From: DAISJM01 sp036821485
GTDB taxonomy: Bacteria; Verrucomicrobiota; Kiritimatiellia; CAIQIC01; JAGNIJ01
DNA length: 20,134 bases
Reading direction: 5' to 3'
Assembly (NCBI GenBank): GCA_036821485.1
Contig: DAISJM010000051.1
Location: forward strand, 1 to 20,134
Part shown: piece by piece, positions 14,409-20,134 of the stretch
Layout of the letters: every line of letters starts with the position of its first letter
How positions within the stretch are numbered: the stretch's first letter is position 1
Position numbers and translations under genes: made by a program
The notes under the pieces: generated by a model
Database searches by the model: none
What the model was told of the DNA's origin: nothing
Seen by the model: the letters and a program-made list of their open reading frames with translations, nothing else

Positions 14409-14498
14409 AAGCGCGCCGCAAGTCCAGAGTAGAGTAATCACGAAATGATGGATTAGCAAATACGACATACCAGTCGAAAAACAACGAGGAGCGAGATC

Positions 14499-16145
14499 AT
14501 GTTCTGTTTCCAATGCGAACAAACGGCGAAGGGTACGGGGTGCACGGCGTTCGGTGTCTGCGGGAAGGATCCGGATACCGCGGTGCTGCAGGATTTGTTG
14601 GTCCACGCGACGAAGGGCATTGCGATGTATGCCCACCGCGCGCGGCAGTTGGGCGCGAAGCGGCGCGATATCGACGTGTTTGTGACCGAGGCGTTGTTCA
14701 CGACGGTGACGAATGTGAACTTCGATCCGGCCAGTGTGGCGGGAATTGTTCGGAAGGCCGCCGTGATGAAGGACGCGGCAAAGAAGCTGTACGAGGATGC
14801 CTGTGCCAGGGCGGGACGTCAGCCCGAGAAGCTGGACGGACCTGCGGCATGGTCGCCGGCGGCGACGATGGACGACCTCATCCGTCAGGGGGAGGGGGTA
14901 TCGATCGAGGCACAGTTGGAGACCTTCGGCACCGATGCCGGCGCGCTGATGGAACTGCTGGTCTACGGGCTCAAGGGAACGGCGGCGTATGCCGACCACG
15001 CCCTCGTGCTCGGTCGCGAGGACGACAGTGTGTACGCGTTCTTCCATGAGGCGCTGGATTTCCTGACGCGGCCTGCGATCAAGGTGGATGAGCTGCTCGG
15101 CATGGTCTTGCGGTGCGGCGAAGTGAATTTGAAAGTCATGGGGCTGCTCGATGCGGCGAACACGGGTACGTATGGTCACCCGGTGCCGACGAAGGTCCGG
15201 ATCACGCCGGTCAAGGGCAAGGCGATCCTGGTTTCGGGGCACGATCTGAAGGATCTTGAGGAGTTGCTCAAGCAGACCGATGGGCTGGGCGTCAACATCT
15301 ACACGCACGGCGAAATGCTGCCGGCGCACGGGTATCCCGGTTTGAAGAAGTACAAGCACCTCGTCGGCAACTACGGCGGCGCCTGGCAGGACCAGCGTGC
15401 GGAGTTCGATCAATTTCCCGGCGCGGTGCTGATGACGACCAACTGCATCCAGAAACCGAAGGACAGCTACAAGGCGCGCATTTTCACCAGCGGACTTGTC
15501 GCATGGCCGGGCGTGGAACACGTTACGGCACAGGACTTCAGCTCGGTGATCCGCGCGGCAATGGAAGCGGAAGGTTTCCAGGCAGACGAACCGGAGAAGA
15601 CGATTCTCGTCGGTTTCGGGCACCATGCGATTCTCAGTCACGCGGGCACAGTGGTCGCGGCCGTCAAGGCCGGTGCGCTCAAGCACTTCTTCCTGATCGG
15701 CGGCTGCGATGGCGCAAAGCCCGGTCGCAACTACTACACCGATTTCGCGCAGGCGGTTCCGGATGACTGCGTGATCCTGACGCTGGCGTGCGGCAAGTTC
15801 CGATTCAACAAGCTGGACTTCGGCGAGATCGGCGGCCTGCCCCGGCTGATGGATTGCGGTCAGTGCAACGATGCCTACACGGCGATCGAAGTAGCAGGCG
15901 CGCTGGCCAAGGCGTTCAACTGCGGGGTGAACGATCTGCCGCTGTCGCTGATCCTCTCGTGGTACGAGCAGAAGGCGGTGTGCATTCTGCTCTCGCTGCT
16001 GTTCCTTGGAGTGAAGAATATCCGGCTCGGCCCGTCGTTGCCTGCGTTCGTGACGCCGGGAATTCTCGGTGTGCTGTCGGAGAAGTTCGGCATCAAGCCC
16101 ATCACGACCGTGAAGGCCGACTTGGCGGCGTGTCTGGGGAAGTGA
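14499..16145 (+). CDS. hcp: Hybrid cluster protein (hydroxylamine/NO reductase), class I
   Basis: An iron-sulfur-oxygen enzyme that reduces hydroxylamine or nitric oxide and protects anaerobes from nitrosative stress in the cytoplasm. The 548-residue protein is complete. The N-terminal cluster motif is Cys3-x2-Cys6-x8-Cys15-x5-Cys21, the class I spacing that holds a 4Fe-4S cluster, unlike the E. coli class II type. All seven expected ligands of the hybrid cluster are visible: His248, Glu272 (THGEM), Cys316 (TTNCIQKP), Cys403 (GGCDGAKPGR, the persulfide Cys), Cys431 (LACGKFRFNK), Cys456 (DCGQCNDAY) and Glu490 (WYEQK). GAGGAG about 7 bases before the ATG supports the start. Five bases separate its stop from the ferredoxin-domain gene. 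The palindrome at 14393-14408 probably controls it. Confidence 0.97.
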   Translation: MFCFQCEQTAKGTGCTAFGVCGKDPDTAVLQDLLVHATKGIAMYAHRARQLGAKRRDIDVFVTEALFTTVTNVNFDPASVAGIVRKAAVMKDAAKKLYEDACARAGRQPEKLDGPAAWSPAATMDDLIRQGEGVSIEAQLETFGTDAGALMELLVYGLKGTAAYADHALVLGREDDSVYAFFHEALDFLTRPAIKVDELLGMVLRCGEVNLKVMGLLDAANTGTYGHPVPTKVRITPVKGKAILVSGHDLKDLEELLKQTDGLGVNIYTHGEMLPAHGYPGLKKYKHLVGNYGGAWQDQRAEFDQFPGAVLMTTNCIQKPKDSYKARIFTSGLVAWPGVEHVTAQDFSSVIRAAMEAEGFQADEPEKTILVGFGHHAILSHAGTVVAAVKAGALKHFFLIGGCDGAKPGRNYYTDFAQAVPDDCVILTLACGKFRFNKLDFGEIGGLPRLMDCGQCNDAYTAIEVAGALAKAFNCGVNDLPLSLILSWYEQKAVCILLSLLFLGVKNIRLGPSLPAFVTPGILGVLSEKFGIKPITTVKADLAACLGK

Positions 16146-16150
16146 GCAGT

Positions 16151-16939
16151 ATGAAACGGAAGATCATCACGATCGACGAGGACCTGTGTAACGGATGCGG
16201 CGCGTGCATCTCGGCGTGTGCCGAGGGCGCGCTGAAACTGGTGGATGGGAAAGCGAAGCTGGTGAAGGAACAGTTTTGCGATGGGTTCGGTGATTGCATC
16301 GGGGACTGTCCGACCGGCGCGTTGAAGATCGTTGAGGCGGATGTGCCGGATTACGATCCGGCGGCGACACGTGAACACGTGGCGAAGACCGGCGGGCCGG
16401 AAGCGGTTCGCAAGTTCAACCAGGCGGCGGCCAAGCACGGAGGGGCGAGGGGCGTGCCCCCCGCAGGCCCGGCGAAGGGGGGATGCCCCGGGATGGCGAT
16501 GCGGTTCAACCCGGAGAAGACCAAGCCTGCGTCGCAGCCATCGGGTGGGCAGGGGCCGCGTCAGGCGATTCCGTCGGAGCTTCAGCAGTGGCCGGTGCAG
16601 ATTCATCTCGTTCGGCCGGATGCGCCTTACTTCAAAAACCGGGAACTGGTCGTGCTGAGCACATGCTCGCCGATTGCGTCGGCGGACATCCATTGGCGGT
16701 TCATCCGAGGCAGGTCAGTCGTGGTCGGTTGTCCGAAGCTGGACCAGACCGATGGCTATATCGAGAAGCTGGCGGCGATTTTCGCAGAGCCCTCGATTCC
16801 AAAGGTGATCGTGGTTCGAATGGAAGTACCATGCTGCGGGGGGCTGACGTCGATCGTCTCCAATGCGGTCCGCATGAGCGGGCGAAGCGATCTTCAAGTG
16901 GAGGAAGTCACCGTTGGATTGAATGGCGATATCGAATAA
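16151..16939 (+). CDS. Hcp-linked 4Fe-4S ferredoxin-domain protein
   Basis: Probably the electron donor or maturation partner for Hcp. The 262-residue protein has an N-terminal ferredoxin domain: Cys13-x2-Cys16-x2-Cys19-x3-Cys23, then Cys43-x5-Cys49-x3-Cys53-Pro. In the second motif Phe46 stands where the second Cys would be, so that site may hold a 3Fe-4S or atypical cluster. A Gly/Pro/Lys-rich linker follows (about 95-140, with a CPG at 112). The C-terminal domain (about 145-262) has no function I recognise but conserved-looking cysteines: STCSPIAS (172), VVGCPKLDQTDGY (194) and EVPCCGG (228-229). The frame is open upstream within hcp, but GGGGAAG before the ATG at 16151, five bases after the hcp stop, gives the sensible start. 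It resembles the ferredoxin gene often found after hcp (sometimes called frdX). A strong terminator follows. Confidence 0.85.
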   Translation: MKRKIITIDEDLCNGCGACISACAEGALKLVDGKAKLVKEQFCDGFGDCIGDCPTGALKIVEADVPDYDPAATREHVAKTGGPEAVRKFNQAAAKHGGARGVPPAGPAKGGCPGMAMRFNPEKTKPASQPSGGQGPRQAIPSELQQWPVQIHLVRPDAPYFKNRELVVLSTCSPIASADIHWRFIRGRSVVVGCPKLDQTDGYIEKLAAIFAEPSIPKVIVVRMEVPCCGGLTSIVSNAVRMSGRSDLQVEEVTVGLNGDIE

Positions 16940-17006
16940 TGTTTTCGCATCCGTGCGAGAGAGGGACGATGTCGTAACCGCAACATCACAAATAAGTTAT
17001 AGAGAG

Positions 17007-17042
17007 CGAGCCGGGGTTCGTCGAATTCCGGCTCGTTTTTTT
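17007..17042 (+). terminator. Strong rho-independent terminator of the hcp operon
   Basis: CGAGCCGG (17007-17014) pairs with CCGGCTCG (17028-17035); the stem continues inward with two G-T wobbles and TTC/GAA to a GTC loop. Seven T residues (17036-17042) follow directly. It ends the hcp-ferredoxin transcript 68 bases after the last stop and separates it from the Rnf genes. Confidence 0.9.
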
Positions 17043-17072
17043 CTTGTATCCGGGGGGATTGACGGTAGACAT

Positions 17073-17369
17073 ATGCACCCCGTGAACCAGCAGGAAGAAG
17101 GCGCTCCGGAGGGTTGTTCAGGGAAATGCGAGCGCTGCGATCTCGCCGGGCCTGGCGTGCAATCCGTGGATGAAGGTTATGCCGGTTGGCGGATGGTCCT
17201 TCTTTCGACGGTGGTGTTTCTGTTGCCGCTACTGACGGCCGTGGCTGGTGCGCTGGTCAAGCGTGGAAGCGCCAATGCCGAGGTAGGCGGCGCAGCGGTT
17301 GGGTTCCTTGCGGGTGTGTTGATGGCGATCGTGGTGGTCCGGTGCATCAAGCCCCGGAAGTCTGGTTGA
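17073..17369 (+). CDS. Small two-TM Cys-containing protein at the head of the rnf cluster (RseC/MucC-like)
   Basis: A 98-residue membrane protein with a short N-terminal Cys segment (EGCSGKCERCD, Cys15/19/22) and two hydrophobic helices (about 40-62 and 72-92). It ends 13 bases before rnfC. Position and the order Cys cluster, two TM helices match the C-terminal part of RseC/MucC proteins, which in many bacteria sit beside rnf genes and help the SoxR-reducing system. It is shorter than a normal RseC (about 150 residues) and keeps fewer cysteines, so the assignment is tentative. The frame continues upstream to 16923, but that would run through the hcp terminator, so the ATG at 17073 is chosen. 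GGGGGGA lies 14 bases before it, further than usual. It is probably cotranscribed with rnfC. Confidence 0.7.
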   Translation: MHPVNQQEEGAPEGCSGKCERCDLAGPGVQSVDEGYAGWRMVLLSTVVFLLPLLTAVAGALVKRGSANAEVGGAAVGFLAGVLMAIVVVRCIKPRKSG

Positions 17370-17382
17370 TGGATGATTTGAA

Positions 17383-18738
17383 ATGACAGCCTCTTTAAAG
17401 AACTTGCCCGGGACTGGAGATTTCGCGCGTGGGATTCATCCTTCCGACGAGAAGGGGCTCGCGCAGAATAGTCCCATCGAAATTGTGCCGCCGCCGGCAC
17501 AGATTGCGATTCCGATGTTGCAGCACACCGGGGCGCCTTGCGATCCCGCCGTGCAGGTGAAGCAGGAACTCGCGATGGGTGACAAGGTTGGCGAGGCCAA
17601 GGGATTCATCTCGGCCCCGGTCCATACCTCGATCGCGGGCACGGTGATGATGGCGTCGGTGACCACACTTCCGAACGGTCGCCACGTCAGAACGATTCCG
17701 ATCAAAGCCGGCCCCAACCAAGTCTCGGGCGATGCGCTGAAGGCGGAGATCTTCGGCGGCGAATGGCCGACCAGCGGTTTGGAGAAATATGAGCCGGCGC
17801 AGATTGCTGCGGCGGTACGCGAGGCGGGGCTGGTGGGCTTGGGTGGTGCGGCCTTCCCGACGCACGTGAAGCTGACGCGGAACGAAAAGCGCCCGGTAGA
17901 CACTCTTCTTGTAAATGGTTGCGAATGCGAGCCTTACCTCACGGCCGACTACCGGCTGATGGTTGAATTTCCGGCGCCGATCGTCACGGGCGCGTTGTTG
18001 GCCGGTCATGCATCGGGCGCGAAGCAGATCGTGATTGCGGTGGAAGATAACAAGCCCGCCGCAGTGGAAGCTTTGAAGAAGGCTGCGCAGGGCACTGCGG
18101 TGCAAATCGCGACGGTGCACACGAAGTATCCGATGGGCGGCGAGCGCCAGGTGATCCCGGCCGTGTTGAAGCGCGAAGTTCCGACGGGCGGGTTGCCGCT
18201 GGATGTCGGCGTGGTGGTGGTCAACGTGGGTACGGCGGCGGCGATCGCGCGCGCGGTGCTGCGGGGCAAGGCGCTCACGCATCGCATCGTCAGCGTGACG
18301 GGTCGCGGTATCAAGAACCCGAAGAATCTGCTCGTGCCGATCGGCATTACGTACCAGGAACTGATCGACTACTGCGGTGGATTCACGGCGGACGCGGCGC
18401 GCGTGGTGGTGGGCGGGCCGATGATGGGCTTCTCCATCAGCACGTTCAACATTCCGGTGACCAAGGGCACGAGTGGTGTGGTGGTGCTGACGCAGGATGA
18501 CGTGAAGCGGGCCGAGGAGACCTCGTGCGTGCGCTGTGGCCGGTGTGTGGATGTCTGTCCGCTGAACCTGGTGCCGACGAAGATGGCGCTGGCCTCGAAG
18601 TTTGAAGACTGGGAGATGGCGAAGCGGTATCACCTGCTGGCGTGCTGCGAATGCGGCTGCTGCGGATACATCTGCCCCGCCAACATCCCGCTGGTGCAAT
18701 TGATGAGGAAGGGCAAGGCGCAGATGCCGCGGGGATAG
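17383..18738 (+). CDS. rnfC: Rnf electron-transport complex subunit C
   Basis: The peripheral, NADH-binding iron-sulfur subunit of the ion-translocating ferredoxin:NAD+ oxidoreductase, on the cytoplasmic side of the membrane. The 451-residue protein has the RnfC N terminus (GIHPSDEKGLAQ, PMLQHTGAPCDP, FISAPVHTSIAGTV), the flavin/NADH fold with GLVGLGGAAFPTHVKL and VNGCECEPYLTADYRLM, then a SLBB-like region (VVVGGPMMGF). Two 4Fe-4S motifs end the chain: CVRCGRCVDVCP (Cys382, 385, 388, 392) and CECGCCGYICP (Cys421/424/427/431 in the expected spacing). It lacks the long Ala-rich C-terminal tail of the gamma-proteobacterial protein, as is usual elsewhere. The start at 17383 has only a weak ribosome binding site and lies 13 bases after the preceding gene. 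Confidence 0.96.
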   Translation: MTASLKNLPGTGDFARGIHPSDEKGLAQNSPIEIVPPPAQIAIPMLQHTGAPCDPAVQVKQELAMGDKVGEAKGFISAPVHTSIAGTVMMASVTTLPNGRHVRTIPIKAGPNQVSGDALKAEIFGGEWPTSGLEKYEPAQIAAAVREAGLVGLGGAAFPTHVKLTRNEKRPVDTLLVNGCECEPYLTADYRLMVEFPAPIVTGALLAGHASGAKQIVIAVEDNKPAAVEALKKAAQGTAVQIATVHTKYPMGGERQVIPAVLKREVPTGGLPLDVGVVVVNVGTAAAIARAVLRGKALTHRIVSVTGRGIKNPKNLLVPIGITYQELIDYCGGFTADAARVVVGGPMMGFSISTFNIPVTKGTSGVVVLTQDDVKRAEETSCVRCGRCVDVCPLNLVPTKMALASKFEDWEMAKRYHLLACCECGCCGYICPANIPLVQLMRKGKAQMPRG

Positions 18739-18749
18739 AAGAGACGCTG

Positions 18750-18770
18750 GAAACTTGAAACTTGGAACTG
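18750..18770 (+). repeat. Three tandem heptamers in the rnfC-rnfD gap
   Basis: GAAACTT, GAAACTT, GGAACTG lie head to tail and fill the place where a ribosome binding site for rnfD would be expected; no good GGAGG-like sequence is seen before the rnfD ATG. It looks like a short repetitive spacer inserted into an operon. Confidence 0.5.
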
Positions 18771-18780
18771 ACGGACGAAC

Positions 18781-19803
18781 ATGACCGACGAACCCAAACA
18801 GGAAGCGCAGCAAGTTGCCAAGGTTGAGCCTCCTTCGGCTCCGGCCCTTCACATTGCGCCCGGCCCGCACACCTTCAGCACGTCGTTGACGACGCGGCGG
18901 ATGATGGTGGACGTGCTGATCGCGCTGATCCCGGTGCTGGCGGTTTCGTTCTACGTGTTTCGGCTGTACGCGGCGATTCAACTCGTGATCTGCATCGTGA
19001 GCGCGCTGGCAGCCGAGGCGTTGTTCATGGCGATGCGTGGCAAGCGGGCGACCTTGAGCGATTTTTCGGCGGTGGTCACGGGGGCCATCTTGGCGTTGTC
19101 GTTGCCCGCGCACGCCCCGTGGTATGTCGGCGCTGTCGGAGCTTTTGTGGCGATCGGGCTGGGCAAGGTCATCTTTGGCGGTCTGGGGCAGAACATCTTC
19201 AACCCGGCCATGCTGGGCCGCGCGTTTGCGATGATTGCGTTTCCGGCGGCGGTGGGCGCTTCGGCGTACGTGTTGAAAAATTGCCCCATCGACGGACTCA
19301 CGCAGGCGACGCCGCTCACGGCGCTCAAGCAACTGGGTCAGAACACGGGTCTTCTTCCTCTCTTCTGCGGCACGACGAATGGATCACTTGGCGAAACCAG
19401 CGCGTTGGCTTGCCTGCTCGGCGGTGGTTACCTCTGCCTGCGGCGTACAGCTTCGTGGGAAATTCCGGCGGGCGTGATTGCCGCGGTCGCCGTGATCGGC
19501 GGCCTGATCCAGATTCTCCATCCCGGGACGGGGTGGACAGTGCTGCACGAACTTTTCGGCGGTGCGCTGTTGTTCGGCGCTTTCTACATCGCGACAGATC
19601 CCGTTTCCAGTCCGTTGACTCCCCGCGGCAAATTCATTTTCGGCGTCGGTATCGGTGCGTTGGTGATGCTGATTCGCAAACTCAGCGGTTATCCCGAGGG
19701 CGTGATGTTCTCGGTGCTGATCATGAACGCGCTGGTGCCCCTTATGAATCGCTGGACGATTCCATCGCCCGTCGGTGGGCCGGTGCCGGTGGGGAAGAAG
19801 TGA
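18781..19803 (+). CDS. rnfD: Rnf electron-transport complex subunit D
   Basis: A membrane subunit of the Rnf complex that carries covalent FMN and takes part in ion pumping. The 340-residue protein has about nine to ten hydrophobic helices, the early HTFSTSLTTRRMMVDVLIAL, GGLGQNIFNPAMLGRAF (133-149), the flavinylation motif D171-x2-T174-Q-A-T177-P-L (Thr177 the likely FMN-bearing residue, added by ApbE), and the closing TDPVSSPLTPRGKFIFGVGIG and YPEGVMFSVLIMNALVP. The N-terminal 22 residues before the RnfD homology are polar and Pro-rich. The ATG at 18781 comes 42 bases after rnfC with no clear ribosome binding site, the gap being filled with tandem heptamers. Gene order C-D-G is the standard rnf order. 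Confidence 0.96.
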   Translation: MTDEPKQEAQQVAKVEPPSAPALHIAPGPHTFSTSLTTRRMMVDVLIALIPVLAVSFYVFRLYAAIQLVICIVSALAAEALFMAMRGKRATLSDFSAVVTGAILALSLPAHAPWYVGAVGAFVAIGLGKVIFGGLGQNIFNPAMLGRAFAMIAFPAAVGASAYVLKNCPIDGLTQATPLTALKQLGQNTGLLPLFCGTTNGSLGETSALACLLGGGYLCLRRTASWEIPAGVIAAVAVIGGLIQILHPGTGWTVLHELFGGALLFGAFYIATDPVSSPLTPRGKFIFGVGIGALVMLIRKLSGYPEGVMFSVLIMNALVPLMNRWTIPSPVGGPVPVGKK

Positions 19804-19845
19804 CCGGAAGACAGTGAACAGTAAGAAGTGAGCAGTTTGGATAAG

Positions 19846-20134
19846 ATGAAGAATAGTTACATAGGACAGGCGTGGTTGGTGATTCTGCTCTCCGCGATTT
19901 TTGGTGTGGCGTTGGCGGGTGTGCAATCGACGCTGAGCCCCAAGATCAAGCAGAACAAACTCAACGATACCTTGAGCCAGATCCCGAGCCTGGTGCCGGG
20001 CGCGACCACGGGCGAGCCTGCGAAGGTCGGCGACTTGGATGTGTACAAGGCTATGGATGGGCAGGGGCAGCAGGTGGGCTGGGTCATTCCTGCGCGCGGA
20101 CTTGGATTTGCCGATGTGCTGGAGCTACTCGTGG
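19846..20134 (+). CDS. rnfG: Rnf electron-transport complex subunit G, N-terminal part (cut by window edge)
   Basis: RnfG is a membrane-anchored, periplasm-facing subunit that binds FMN covalently. The frame is open from 19846 to the end of the window, about 96 residues: a short N terminus, one transmembrane helix (AWLVILLSAIFGVALAGVQ, about 9-27), then LSPKIKQNKLNDTLSQIP, which is the usual start of the soluble part, and VYKAMDGQGQQVGWVIPARG, matching the FMN-binding domain. The flavinylation site lies beyond the window. An in-frame GTG at 19828 could add six residues (VSSLDK); the ATG is preferred. The gap after rnfD (19804-19845) contains the near repeats AGTGAACAGT and AGTGAGCAGT. rnfE, rnfA and rnfB would be expected next, outside the window. 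Confidence 0.9.
   Translation, partial: MKNSYIGQAWLVILLSAIFGVALAGVQSTLSPKIKQNKLNDTLSQIPSLVPGATTGEPAKVGDLDVYKAMDGQGQQVGWVIPARGLGFADVLELLV

Noticed and set aside
14052..15686. 544-codon minus-strand open frame across the hcp region
   Set aside because: Antisense to hcp and overlapping the Crp/Fnr gene in another frame; Arg/His-rich with no motifs.
17395..19332. 645-codon open frame on the minus strand opposite rnfC and rnfD
   Set aside because: Its product is dominated by Arg, His and Gln with no recognisable domain, and it lies antisense to two unmistakable Rnf genes. It is a GC-driven shadow.

Overview
The window carries about 16 protein genes, with coding density near 90 %, and reads as a bacterial chromosome segment of a GC-rich anaerobe. 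It holds pyruvate:ferredoxin oxidoreductase, an Rnf ion-pumping ferredoxin:NAD+ oxidoreductase, a class I (anaerobe-type) hybrid cluster protein and several oxidative-stress genes. Spacer sequences (a three-armed palindromic repeat, tandem GAAACTT heptamers, a 'cgcagagg/cacagagg' stretch) resemble spacers I recall from the PVC superphylum (Verrucomicrobiota, Kiritimatiellota, Lentisphaerota). That placement is from memory, is tentative, and no rRNA is present to test it.

Layout. 1-2864 (minus): the 5' half of nifJ (PFOR, cut by the window edge) and an unrecognised lipoprotein gene. 3018-4028 (plus): a dusB-like tRNA-dihydrouridine synthase. 4031-6230 (minus): mntH and a tandem universal stress protein as a tightly coupled pair. 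6379-7005 (plus): an Fe/Mn superoxide dismutase divergent from mntH. 7037-8722 (minus): a large unrecognised protein that I read as a duplicated protein-kinase-like fold, the first half keeping catalytic residues and the second half lacking them. 8828-12063 (plus): an FAD-linked 2-hydroxyacid dehydrogenase and a sodium:amino-acid-type (NSS) symporter. 12064-12308: a repeat-rich spacer. 12309-12944: an ankyrin-repeat lipoprotein. 13048-13628: a mazEF-type toxin-antitoxin pair. 13715-16939: a Crp/Fnr regulator divergent from hcp and a ferredoxin gene, with a perfect TTGACC-N2-GGTCAA palindrome between them. 17007-17042: a strong intrinsic terminator. 17073 to the end: a small Cys-containing two-TM protein followed by rnfC, rnfD and the start of rnfG.

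How the parts fit. PFOR reduces ferredoxin and Rnf couples ferredoxin oxidation to NAD+ reduction and ion export. An ion gradient of this kind could in turn drive the Na+-type symporter. MntH/SOD/Usp and Hcp/ferredoxin/regulator look like two defence modules, against oxygen and nitrogen oxides respectively, protecting the iron-sulfur and radical chemistry of PFOR and Rnf. The most unusual items are the tandem kinase/pseudokinase-like protein, the three-armed palindromic element at 12121-12205, and the autonomous-looking hcp regulatory unit. I found no CRISPR array, tRNA, rRNA, transposase or phage gene.
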